Of a stretch of DNA of 30,878 bases, positions 24,209 to 30,878 are shown one piece after another. Under the pieces are notes generated by a model, which ran no database searches, was not told the DNA's origin, and saw only the letters and a program-made list of their open reading frames with translations. Origin of the DNA: JAQGMV01 sp035525455 (lineage in GTDB: Bacteria > Pseudomonadota > Gammaproteobacteria > Burkholderiales > SG8-41); contig DATLEF010000085.1 in the NCBI GenBank assembly GCA_035525455.1, forward strand, positions 1 through 30,878, read 5' to 3'. The translations under genes and the position numbers were made by a program. How positions within the stretch are numbered: the stretch's first letter is position 1; the number at the start of each line of letters is the position of its first letter.

Positions 24209-25192
24209 ATGTTCACGACACCGGCATGGAAGCCGATCGTCGCAGGTGTGGTTGTCGCGCTCGGCATCTGCCCCGCACTCGCTACCGCTCAGGCTTATCC
24301 GGTCAAACCCATACGGCTCATCGTGCCCTTTCCACCGGGCGGCGGCGTCGATTTCATCGGACGCATCGTCGGACAGAAGCTCGCGGAGCGGCTCGGGCAA
24401 CAGGTCGCGATCGACAATCGCGCCGGAGCGAACGGCATCGTCGGGCTCGAAGTATTGAAGAACGCACCGCCCGACGGCTATACGATCGCGGCGGCGTCGG
24501 CAGGTCCGCTCACAGTGAATCCATTCATTTACGCGAAGCTGCCGTACGACACGCTGCGCGACTTCACGCACATCGCGAACATGGTCAACTTCCCGCTGCT
24601 GCTGGTCGCGCATCCTTCGCTGCCGGCGAAGAACGTGCGGGAGCTCGTCGCACTCGCGCGTGCAAAGCCCGGTCAGATCACGTACTCGTCTCCGGGCTCC
24701 GGCAATTCCGGACATCTGGCAGCGGAGCTTTTCAATTCGATCGCGAAAGTAAAAATCCTGCACATTCCCTACAAGGGCACGGCGCCGGCGGTCGTGGCAG
24801 TGCTCTCGGGCGAAGCCCAGCTCACCTATAGCAGCATTCCGACCATACTCCCGCACGTGCGCAGCGGGCGCGTACGCGCGCTCGGCGTCGGCAACGCGCA
24901 GCGCGTGCCTTCGTTGCCGGAGTTTCCGACGCTCGTCGAATCGGGACTGCCGGGTTACGAAGCGTACGCGTGGGGCGGCATGATCGGCCCTGCCAATATG
25001 CCGGCTGCGATCGTGCAAAGGCTCAGCAAGGAGATCAACGAGATTCTCAGGCAGAAAGACGTGACCGACCGCATGCTCGCGGAAGGCACGGTACCTACGC
25101 CGTCCGGCCCCGAGGACTTCACGGCTTACATCCGCAGCGAGCTCAAGAAATGGGGCGACGTCGTCAAGATGGCGGGTATCAAGGCCGAATAG
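24209..25192 (+). CDS. Bug/TctC family solute receptor (Bug 7)
   Basis: 327 residues from ATG 24209 with AGGAGG exactly 6 bases upstream. The frame is open for a further 1.1 kb upstream, but that part is antisense to the dehydrogenase-like gene and is not coding. The signal peptide (PIVAGVVVALGICPALATAQ) precedes AYPVKPIRLIVPFPPGGGVDFIGR. VAIDNRAGANGIVGLEVL, PPDGYTIAAASAG, ILHIPYKGTAPAVVAVL and FPTLVESGLPGYEAYAW complete the pattern. It is convergent with the M20 peptidase gene (17 bases apart) and has no same-strand partner. Confidence 0.95.
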   Translation: MFTTPAWKPIVAGVVVALGICPALATAQAYPVKPIRLIVPFPPGGGVDFIGRIVGQKLAERLGQQVAIDNRAGANGIVGLEVLKNAPPDGYTIAAASAGPLTVNPFIYAKLPYDTLRDFTHIANMVNFPLLLVAHPSLPAKNVRELVALARAKPGQITYSSPGSGNSGHLAAELFNSIAKVKILHIPYKGTAPAVVAVLSGEAQLTYSSIPTILPHVRSGRVRALGVGNAQRVPSLPEFPTLVESGLPGYEAYAWGGMIGPANMPAAIVQRLSKEINEILRQKDVTDRMLAEGTVPTPSGPEDFTAYIRSELKKWGDVVKMAGIKAE

Positions 25193-25222
25193 CGGCGCGA
25201 GCCGCCATCCTATTTTGTTTTG
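25192..25222 (+). terminator. Weak terminator candidate after Bug 7
   Basis: GCGGC and GCCGC (25192-25196 and 25201-25205) form a short stem with a GCGA tetraloop; a T-rich stretch (TATTTTGTTTT) starts about 7 bases later. The gap and short stem make it a weak intrinsic terminator at best. Confidence 0.25.
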
Positions 25223-26496
25223 CCTTGCGCGATGTCGATGATCATGCGCGCCGCGAGATAGAGCCGCGGCTCGATCGAGGGTATGGAAATGTATTCGGCG
25301 TCGGTCGAATGCGCGCCAAAGCCCTGTAAGCCGAACCCTTCGACCACCGGCGCGGTGGTTTTCAATGCGGCATACGCGGCGTCGGTCCCACCCCCGGTCG
25401 AGCGCTCGCGGACCGCAAGCTTCTTGCCAATCTCCGCATAAATCTGCTGTGCGTGCGCGGCCAGGGCGCGTGAGGCGTCGGTCGCCTGCAGCGGCGGGCG
25501 GCTGGGGCGGAAATCGAGCTCGACCTGCGAATCGGGCAGAAGCTTGTTCTTGATGCGCTCGCGCAGTTTCTGCTCGACGCCGTCGAGATCGGCCACGCGC
25601 TCGACGCGAATATCCGCGATCGCTTCGGCGCTCGGCGGAATCATGTTTCTGACGATACCGGCGTTGGCGACGGTCCAGTTGAGCTTGAGGCCGGTCGATG
25701 AGTCGGAGAGATCGCGCAGCTGCAGCACCTGGTGAGCCAACTCGTAAAGGGCGTTCACACCGCGTTCGGGCGCGGATCCGGCATGCGAACCGCGGCCGCG
25801 CACTTTCAGTATGGCCGCCGCGGTTCCGCTCGTTGCGAGTCTCACCTGATCGTCGGCGATACTCGATCCTTCGAACGACAGCACGACGTCGTGCTGGCCG
25901 CCCAGGCGCACGATCGTATTGCGCGAGCCGGGCGATCCGATTTCCTCGTCTGCGTTGACGAGCACCGTCAAGACGCCGTAATCCCTGAGCTTCAGCGCGT
26001 TCAGCATTTTCAGCGCATGGAGGATGACCGCGATACCGTGCTTGTCGTCCGCGATCCCCAGCCCCCACGCGCGATCGCCGTCGATGCGAAAAGGCTGCCT
26101 GGCAAGCATTCCGCGCGGATACACCGTATCCATGTGAGCGAGCAGCAGGATTTTCTTAGTCCCCGTGCCGGTGAAAGTCGCGCGGACCATCTTGCCGATC
26201 TTGTCGGGAACGCCTACGCCTTTCGCGGATGGCACGTCCGGATCGATCACTTCTGTTTTTGCGCCCAGCGCGGCTAGGCGCGCGGCGATGACTGCCCGGA
26301 TCCTGTCGAGACCTTCGATGTCACTGCTGCCGCTTTCGATCGCTACCAGCTCTTTCAGCGTGTCGAGCAGCGCCGGTCTTTCCTGTTTTGCCAGCGCCAG
26401 CACCGGCTCCGCGGCAGCGGCGGCCGTTGAAAAGGCTTGAAGTACAATCAGGAGCAGAGCACAAAATACCCCGCGCACGTTTTCGGAATAAGTCAT
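25210..26496 (-). CDS. M20 family metallopeptidase, glutamate carboxypeptidase-like, exported
   Basis: 428 residues from ATG 26496, with AAGGGGG just upstream; the longer ORF start at 26529 only adds residues before the signal. A signal peptide (VFCALLLIVLQAFSTAAAAA) predicts export to the periplasm. Two-zinc M20 motifs are complete: LLLAHMDTVYP with His121 and catalytic Asp123, GIADDKHG with Asp150, NADEEIGSPGS with catalytic Glu184 and Glu185, SFEGS, and GAHSTDAEY with His396. The inserted dimerisation domain lies near VRGRGSHAGSAPERGVNALY. This resembles Pseudomonas carboxypeptidase G2, which removes C-terminal glutamate from folates and peptides. Substrate here is not known. Convergent with Bug 7; divergent from the GNAT gene with only 23 bases between starts. 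Confidence 0.93.
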   Translation of the reverse strand: MTYSENVRGVFCALLLIVLQAFSTAAAAAEPVLALAKQERPALLDTLKELVAIESGSSDIEGLDRIRAVIAARLAALGAKTEVIDPDVPSAKGVGVPDKIGKMVRATFTGTGTKKILLLAHMDTVYPRGMLARQPFRIDGDRAWGLGIADDKHGIAVILHALKMLNALKLRDYGVLTVLVNADEEIGSPGSRNTIVRLGGQHDVVLSFEGSSIADDQVRLATSGTAAAILKVRGRGSHAGSAPERGVNALYELAHQVLQLRDLSDSSTGLKLNWTVANAGIVRNMIPPSAEAIADIRVERVADLDGVEQKLRERIKNKLLPDSQVELDFRPSRPPLQATDASRALAAHAQQIYAEIGKKLAVRERSTGGGTDAAYAALKTTAPVVEGFGLQGFGAHSTDAEYISIPSIEPRLYLAARMIIDIAQGKTK

Positions 26497-26519
26497 AAGG
26501 CCCCCTTTCTGGTTCAACA

Positions 26520-27095
26520 ATGCCGCCAAATCACGCGAGAGGCAAATCCGAAACGAGCGTGGCGATCCTCCGCGATGCGACGCCCGACGACGCGCATGCC
26601 ATCGGCGCGTTGTACGGTCATTATGTGCGTACTTCCCCCGCGACCTTCGAGGAAGAAGTACCCGACGACGGCGAGATTCGCGCGCGGCTCGCGGCGATCT
26701 CGAGCGCAGGACTGCCGTGGCGCGTTGCGCTCGACGCCGATGGAGCCGTCGCAGGCTACGCCTATGCGGCGCTGTATCGAACGCGCACGGCGTATCGCTA
26801 TAGCGTCGAGAATTCCGTGTACGTTGCCCCCGGCGCGCTTTGTCGCGGCATCGGCTCGGCGCTTATGCGCGACTTGATCGCACGCTGCGCGCGCGCCGGT
26901 TATCGCCAAATGCTGGCAGTGATCGGCGACAGCTCGAACGAAGCATCGGTGAGGCTACACGCAAAGCTCGGTTTCCAAATGATCGGCATCCATCGCGCGG
27001 TCGGTTTCAAGTTCGGGCGCTGGATCGACGTCGTGCACATGCAGCTGGCGCTCGGGGACGGCGCGCAGACCCTCCCGGCAAAACCTTCGGCATGA
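26520..27095 (+). CDS. GNAT family N-acetyltransferase (phosphinothricin/methionine-sulfone type)
   Basis: 191 residues from ATG 26520; GTG 26559 is an alternative start because the GNAT fold begins at VAILRDATPDDAHAI. Family features are IGALYGHYVRTSPATFEEE, WRVALDADGAVAGYAYA, YRYSVENSVYVAPGALCRGIG with the acetyl-CoA pyrophosphate loop (R-G-I-G), and the C-terminal SNEASVRLHAKLGFQMIGIHRAVGFKFGRWIDVV. This is the pattern of the bar/pat and MnaT subgroup, which acetylates methionine sulfone, methionine sulfoximine or phosphinothricin. The exact substrate is inference. The 23-base gap to the divergent peptidase means promoters must reach into coding sequence. No strong ribosome site is visible. 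Confidence 0.9.
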   Translation: MPPNHARGKSETSVAILRDATPDDAHAIGALYGHYVRTSPATFEEEVPDDGEIRARLAAISSAGLPWRVALDADGAVAGYAYAALYRTRTAYRYSVENSVYVAPGALCRGIGSALMRDLIARCARAGYRQMLAVIGDSSNEASVRLHAKLGFQMIGIHRAVGFKFGRWIDVVHMQLALGDGAQTLPAKPSA

Positions 27096-27141
27096 GTGTA
27101 TTGCGCACCGATCGTGTGCCTCGAAGCGAAGGCAACGTCTG

Positions 27142-27555
27142 ATGCGGGTGCATCTCGAGCCCGGCAACCTGATCACCGTTCTCGTCGGCGTGCTTTTCAT
27201 CGCTGCCGGCCTGTACAGCTATCGCTATATGGGCCAATTCCTCGATCACGCGCGGGAGACTTCGGGCGTGATCGTCGATGTCGTCTATGAAACGGGCAGC
27301 AAGAAAGGACGCATACATCCGCGGGTGCGGTTCAACACGGAAGCGGGCCGTGAGATCGTCGCGCAATCCGACACGCATCACAACGTCCAGCCGGGTGAAA
27401 CCGTCCGCCTCCTCTACGATCCCCGGCGCCCCGAAGATTTCGAGATCACGACACTCGCGCGCGCGCAGAACAGGCGACTGCTGTTTACGCTGCTGTCGGT
27501 CGCTTTGGGACTCGTGGTTTGCGGAATGGGCTTCAGCATGAAGCTGCACGGCTAA
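27142..27555 (+). CDS. DUF3592 domain membrane protein
   Basis: 137 residues from ATG 27142 with AAGG 9 bases upstream. Helix one is NLITVLVGVLFIAAGLYSY. A soluble beta domain follows with ARETSGVIVDVVYE, HPRVRFNTEAGREIVAQS and VRLLYDPRRPEDFEI, then a second helix (LLFTLLSVALGLVVCGMGF). The TSG-x-IV-x-V and YDP-x-x-P segments identify DUF3592, a family of unknown role in envelopes. It sits 46 bases after the GNAT gene on the same strand and ends 18 bases before the convergent deacetylase gene. Confidence 0.88.
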   Translation: MRVHLEPGNLITVLVGVLFIAAGLYSYRYMGQFLDHARETSGVIVDVVYETGSKKGRIHPRVRFNTEAGREIVAQSDTHHNVQPGETVRLLYDPRRPEDFEITTLARAQNRRLLFTLLSVALGLVVCGMGFSMKLHG

Positions 27556-27573
27556 AGCGCGGCACTGCTCGTA

Positions 27574-28485
27574 TCAGCGGGCGATGCTTCCCGGAATCGT
27601 GCCCGGTTGGAGCGTGCAGCAGTAATCGGCGATCTCGCCGGGGGTGCAGCGCCAGACGCGATCGGCGTACCGGTTGGCAAAACAATGCTCGAGCGCCCGC
27701 CGCAATGGCCGCAGCCGGAACGGATAGCCGAATGTGTGCGGATGGATGGAGATGTTGCATACGAGCGGATGCGCCGCACTACTCTCGATCATCTCTTCGA
27801 ACTGATCGACCAGCATGTCGCAGAACTCGCGCGCAGTGTGCTGCCGGTGGATGATCTGCGGTGAATCGTTCAACTCGACCGGATACGGCACCGAGAGGAG
27901 CGGCCCGGAGCGCGTGCGCATCCAGAACGGCTGGTCGTCGGCCGGCCAGTCGCAGATGTACGTATACCCCGCCTCTTTCAGCAGGTCCGGTGTCCACGCG
28001 TGCTCGTACGAGCCTCCGCTCAGCCAGCCTTTGGGCGGTTTGCCTTCATGCTTCGTGAAGGTCTCGGTGACTTCGCGGATGAGGCGCGCTTCGTCTTCTT
28101 CCCAGCGAAAATCGTGGAGGTTTTCCGAGTTCGTCCTGCCGTGCGCGATGATCTCGTCGCCGCGGCTGCGGATCCGCTCGAAAATCTGCGGTGCGTAGTC
28201 GTACAGAACCGCCGCGGTATTGTGGGCGAGCGGAATGCGAAGCGCGTCGGCGAGATCGAAAAGACGCCACACCCCGATGCGATTGCCGTAATCGCGCCAC
28301 GAGTAATTACGCTGCGTCTGCGGCTCGCCGTGCTTGGCGTTGTCGTGGCCGCGCCCTTTGCCGAATGCGTTCCACGACATGTTGTTGGTGAGGCAGAAAG
28401 CGAGCCGCTTGCCGCCGGGCCAGTCGTAGTCCTTGCGCTCGGTTATCGGCGAATAATCGTAGCGATCGTGGTCTGGAAGATGCAT
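27574..28485 (-). CDS. Polysaccharide deacetylase family (PuuE/allantoinase-like) protein
   Basis: 303 residues from ATG 28485; AGGG lies very close upstream and no better start is present. The NodB-like barrel is recognisable in GVWRLFDLADALRIPLAHNT, IRSRGDEIIAHGRTNSENLH, GWLSGGSYEHAWTPDLLKEA, YICDWPADDQPFWM and ISIHPHTFGYPFRLRPLRRA. The D-W-x-x-DDQP segment places it near the PuuE-type allantoinases and related cyclic-amide hydrolases rather than chitin deacetylases. The first NodB motif reads TNNMSW, lacking the usual acidic residue, and the second is HGRTN rather than H-x-x-x-H, so metal binding or activity may differ. No signal peptide: cytoplasmic. It follows Bug 8 by 15 bases, so they form one operon. 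Confidence 0.85.
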   Translation of the reverse strand: MHLPDHDRYDYSPITERKDYDWPGGKRLAFCLTNNMSWNAFGKGRGHDNAKHGEPQTQRNYSWRDYGNRIGVWRLFDLADALRIPLAHNTAAVLYDYAPQIFERIRSRGDEIIAHGRTNSENLHDFRWEEDEARLIREVTETFTKHEGKPPKGWLSGGSYEHAWTPDLLKEAGYTYICDWPADDQPFWMRTRSGPLLSVPYPVELNDSPQIIHRQHTAREFCDMLVDQFEEMIESSAAHPLVCNISIHPHTFGYPFRLRPLRRALEHCFANRYADRVWRCTPGEIADYCCTLQPGTIPGSIAR

Positions 28486-28500
28486 GCCCTCGCGGCTCGC

Positions 28501-29469
28501 TCAATCGACTTTCGCGCCTGATTCGGCGACGACTTTGGACCACTTGGCGATTTCCTCGCGCACGAGCCGACCGAGATCGTCGGGCGTGGTGGGTGCGGGC
28601 TCCGCGCCCGAGCCGGCGAGCCGATCCCGCACGTCGGGCGCGTTGAGCACTGCTGCGATATCCGCATTCACTTTGCCGACGATATCGCGCGGGAGGGCAG
28701 CCGGGCCGAACATGCCGTACCACGATGTCACGTCGAAACCGCGCAGTCCGGCTTCGCTCACCGTCGGCGCGTCGGGCAGCAGCGGCGAACGCTTCGCACC
28801 GGTTACCGCCAGCACACGCAGCTTCCCCGCTTTGATGTGCGGCATCGCCGGCGGCAATCCCATCGACGCGAGCTGCACCTGTCCCGCGAGCAGATCACCG
28901 ATCAATTGCCCGGATCCGCCTTTGTAAGGCACATGAACCATGTTGACGCGCGCCATCGTCTTGAAAAGCTCGAGCGCGAGATGGTTGGGTGAGCCGCTGC
29001 CCGCCGAGCCGAAGTTGAGCTCGCCCGGTCGCGCTTTCGCGAGTGCCACCAGATCTTTCACAGTGCGCACCGGCAGCGTGGGATGCACGACGATCGCGCT
29101 CGGGTAGGTCGCGAGATTGCTGATAGGCGCAAGGTCCTTGGCCAGATCGTAGCCGAGCTTGCGGTACAGGCTGACCCCGATCGCGTGCGGCGCGCCTGCG
29201 ACCAGCAACGTATATCCATCGGGTGCGGCGCGCGCCGCGAGCTCCGCTCCGATATGACCGCCGGCACCGGTGCGGTTATCGACGAGCACGCCCTGTCCCC
29301 ACCGCTCGGAAAGTTTCTGGCTCACGAGGCGCGCAAGCAGGTCCGTCGCGCCGCCCGGCGCGAAAGGCGCGATGACGCGCACGGCTTTTCTCGGATAGTC
29401 CTGTGCGGGCGTAGCGCATGCACACATCGCACAGACAATCGCAACGCATAGCCGGATCGACGATTTCAT
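28501..29469 (-). CDS. Bug/TctC family solute receptor (Bug 8)
   Basis: 322 residues from ATG 29469, with AGGA 7 bases upstream; the open frame to 29691 is antisense to the LVIVD gene and not used. The signal is RLCVAIVCAMCACATPAQ, rich in Cys but without a clear lipobox, cleaved before DYPRKAVRVIAPFAPGGATDLLAR. VLVDNRTGAGGHIGAELA and APDGYTLLVAGAPHA follow, then MVHVPYKGGSGQLIGDLL and PDAPTVSEAGLRG. It leads a two-gene operon with the cytoplasmic PuuE-like hydrolase, which suggests a cyclic amide, ureide or related acid as ligand; this is inference. Confidence 0.95.
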   Translation of the reverse strand: MKSSIRLCVAIVCAMCACATPAQDYPRKAVRVIAPFAPGGATDLLARLVSQKLSERWGQGVLVDNRTGAGGHIGAELAARAAPDGYTLLVAGAPHAIGVSLYRKLGYDLAKDLAPISNLATYPSAIVVHPTLPVRTVKDLVALAKARPGELNFGSAGSGSPNHLALELFKTMARVNMVHVPYKGGSGQLIGDLLAGQVQLASMGLPPAMPHIKAGKLRVLAVTGAKRSPLLPDAPTVSEAGLRGFDVTSWYGMFGPAALPRDIVGKVNADIAAVLNAPDVRDRLAGSGAEPAPTTPDDLGRLVREEIAKWSKVVAESGAKVD

Positions 29470-29508
29470 CGCTATTCCTCGAGCTTTTTTTGGATCGGTT
29501 CTGGCGCA

Positions 29509-29514
29509 AGTATA
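29509..29514 (-). promoter_or_regulatory. Candidate -10 element for the Bug 8 operon
   Basis: On the minus strand the hexamer reads TATACT, one change from TATAAT, 40 bases before the Bug 8 start. No good -35 box is visible at the expected spacing, so this is only a candidate. Confidence 0.25.
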
Positions 29515-29574
29515 GCCAGTTAGAGCGCACAACTGCGCCGTGTAGAATGACCGCGCCGCCCGTCGAGGACTCTC

Positions 29575-30878
29575 ATGAACGCACCCGCATCCGCACCTAA
29601 GCTCTCCCAAAACGTCTCTCGTTTGTCGCGCCTCGAGCTCCCCGGCGCAGGCCAGGTCTACGTCGATGGAAAGTACGCCTACGTGGGCCACATTCCGAAC
29701 AAGCAGCAGCTCGGGACCAGCATACTCGACGTGTCGGATCCGAAGAATCCGCGCGTCGTCTCGCAGATTCAGCTCGACGACCCGAATTCACACAGCCACA
29801 AAGCGCGCGCGGTCGGCGACATCCTGATCGTCAACAGCGAGCGCAACATGACCGCGATCGGCCGCAAGGCGGACGAGCTGCCGAAGCTCCGCACCGATCT
29901 TCGCGCGGCACTCGGCCGCGATCCCACGCACGCCGAGCTCGCAGCGAAGCTCGGCGTAAGCGAATCTGACATTCCGGACGTGGAAGCGCAGGAGAAAAAT
30001 CCTTATCGCAACGGCGGTTTCAAGATTTACGACGTCTCGAATCGTGCGCAGCCGAAGCTGATTGCATTTCAGAAAACCTACGGCATCGGCGTCCACCGTT
30101 TCGACATGGACGCGAATTACGCGTACATATCGACTGAAGCGGAAGGCTTCGTCGGAAACATCCTCGTCATTTACGACATCCGCAATCCGGCGCGGCCCGA
30201 AGAGGTTTCGAAATGGTGGTTGCCGGGTCAGCATGTCGCCGGCGGCGAAAAAAAGACATGGCCCGGACGTCAGCATCGCCTGCATCACACCTTGCGGGTT
30301 GAAGACCGCCTGTACGCGGGCTGCTGGCACGGCGGTGTGCGGATCGTCGACGTGTCCGACATCCGCAAGCCGAAGACAATCGGCGCCTATAACTACCATC
30401 CGCCGTTCCCGGAGCCTTCGCACACGTTCATGCCCTTGCGCAAAGCATTCGGCGAGAAGCGCGTTGCGATCGCAATCGACGAAGAGGACCACGCGCATAG
30501 CGCTGAGGAGGTGGCGAAGCGGCGCGGCCGACCGCACGGTGCGCTGTGGACATTCGACATCACCGAGCCCGCGAACATCCAGCCGCTCGCAATATTCGAA
30601 GTGAGTGAGCTCGATTCCCCGTGGAGCCGCGCAACGCCGGGACGTTTCGGCGCGCATCAGTTCCAGGAGCACATGAAGGGCGGCGACACACTCGTGTATT
30701 GCGCATGGTTCGCAGGTGGACTGCGCCTCGTCGATGTCGCGGACCCGACGGCGCCGCAGGAAGTCGGCTGGTTCATCCCCGAGCCGGCCGCCGGCAAAGC
30801 CGCACCGCAGACGAACGACGTCGACGTCGACGAGCGCGGTCTCGTCTACATCGTCGATCGCTACCAGGGGTTCGACGT
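29575..30878 (+). CDS. LVIVD-repeat beta-propeller protein (3' end cut by window)
   Basis: 434 codons from ATG 29575 with no stop before the window edge; GAGGA lies 5 bases upstream. Repeats of the LVIVD type recur: YAYVGHIPNKQQLGTSILDV, GGFKIYDVSNRAQPKLIAF, NILVIYDIRNPARPEEVSKW, GVRIVDVSDIRKPKTIGAY and GGLRLVDVADPTAPQEVGWF, each one blade of a propeller. Histidines in RQHRLHHTL, HTFMPL and DHAHS recall metal-site positions. No signal peptide is seen, so it appears cytoplasmic. Between the first two blades, residues 105-133 form a helical insert that includes ALGRDPTHAELAAKLGVSES, which looks like sigma-70 region 3. Function unknown. Divergent from Bug 8, 105 bases apart. Confidence 0.85.
   Translation, partial: MNAPASAPKLSQNVSRLSRLELPGAGQVYVDGKYAYVGHIPNKQQLGTSILDVSDPKNPRVVSQIQLDDPNSHSHKARAVGDILIVNSERNMTAIGRKADELPKLRTDLRAALGRDPTHAELAAKLGVSESDIPDVEAQEKNPYRNGGFKIYDVSNRAQPKLIAFQKTYGIGVHRFDMDANYAYISTEAEGFVGNILVIYDIRNPARPEEVSKWWLPGQHVAGGEKKTWPGRQHRLHHTLRVEDRLYAGCWHGGVRIVDVSDIRKPKTIGAYNYHPPFPEPSHTFMPLRKAFGEKRVAIAIDEEDHAHSAEEVAKRRGRPHGALWTFDITEPANIQPLAIFEVSELDSPWSRATPGRFGAHQFQEHMKGGDTLVYCAWFAGGLRLVDVADPTAPQEVGWFIPEPAAGKAAPQTNDVDVDERGLVYIVDRYQGFD

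Noticed and set aside
24128..26068. A 646-codon minus-strand open frame across Bug 7 and the M20 peptidase
   Set aside because: It has Arg-rich shadow composition and runs through two well-supported genes; it arises from high GC in the third codon position.
1..30878. CRISPR array, insertion sequence, phage or integron
   Set aside because: No regularly spaced direct repeats, transposase, integrase or terminal inverted repeats were seen; the only repeats are the short palindromic elements in the transporter operon.

Overview
The window is a GC-rich, densely coding stretch (no gene-free gap above about 250 bases, no tRNA or rRNA seen) from what looks like a betaproteobacterium, most plausibly Burkholderiales or a relative. 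The main reason is eight separate Bug/TctC-type periplasmic tricarboxylate-binding receptors in about 31 kb, an expansion typical of Bordetella, Cupriavidus, Achromobacter, Variovorax and related lineages. The other families present (DUF3309, DUF924, UPF0114, Yip1, DUF3592, App1-like phosphatase) fit the same group. The species assignment is inference.

Layout. 1-5.5 kb: a Bug receptor followed by a truncated PPC/DUF296 gene on minus; then DUF3309, DUF924, a second Bug receptor and an exported methyltransferase-like protein on plus; then a third Bug receptor on minus. 5.5-12 kb: a small unknown protein, a UPF0114 membrane protein behind a Tat-type S9 peptidase, Bug 4, a Bug 5-Yip1 pair and a DUF457 membrane protein. 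11.9-13.9 kb: a sugar-binding-protein-like fold with no signal peptide, overlapping an App1-like lipid phosphatase. 14.0-19.6 kb: a complete peptide-type ABC importer (binding protein, two permeases, two ATPases). 19.6-24.1 kb on minus: an isopropylmalate-dehydrogenase-like gene, a STAS antagonist, an RsbW-like kinase, Bug 6 and a D-aminoacylase. 24.2-30.9 kb: Bug 7, an exported M20 peptidase, a GNAT acetyltransferase, a DUF3592 protein, a Bug 8-deacetylase pair and a truncated LVIVD-repeat protein.

How the genes may work together. The theme is scavenging of organic acids, peptides and acylated amino acids: many high-affinity binding proteins, exported peptidases, a peptide importer, and a D-aminoacylase paired with a Bug receptor and facing the peptide importer tail to tail. 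No TctA/TctB membrane partner is present, so these receptors must share distant membrane components or act another way. The RsbV/RsbW-like pair suggests a partner-switching input, but no sigma factor or PP2C phosphatase lies in the window.

The most unusual structure is in the peptide-importer operon. Two dispersed palindromic repeats lie between the two ATPase genes. One appears to supply the Shine-Dalgarno site and start codon of the second ATPase; both together encode its first 14 residues. A further related repeat and a long hairpin lie between the binding protein and the first permease. Other points worth a second look are a signal-peptide-bearing SAM methyltransferase, a sigma-70 region-3-like insert in the LVIVD protein, a dehydrogenase lacking family catalytic-site residues, and a binding protein with no export signal.
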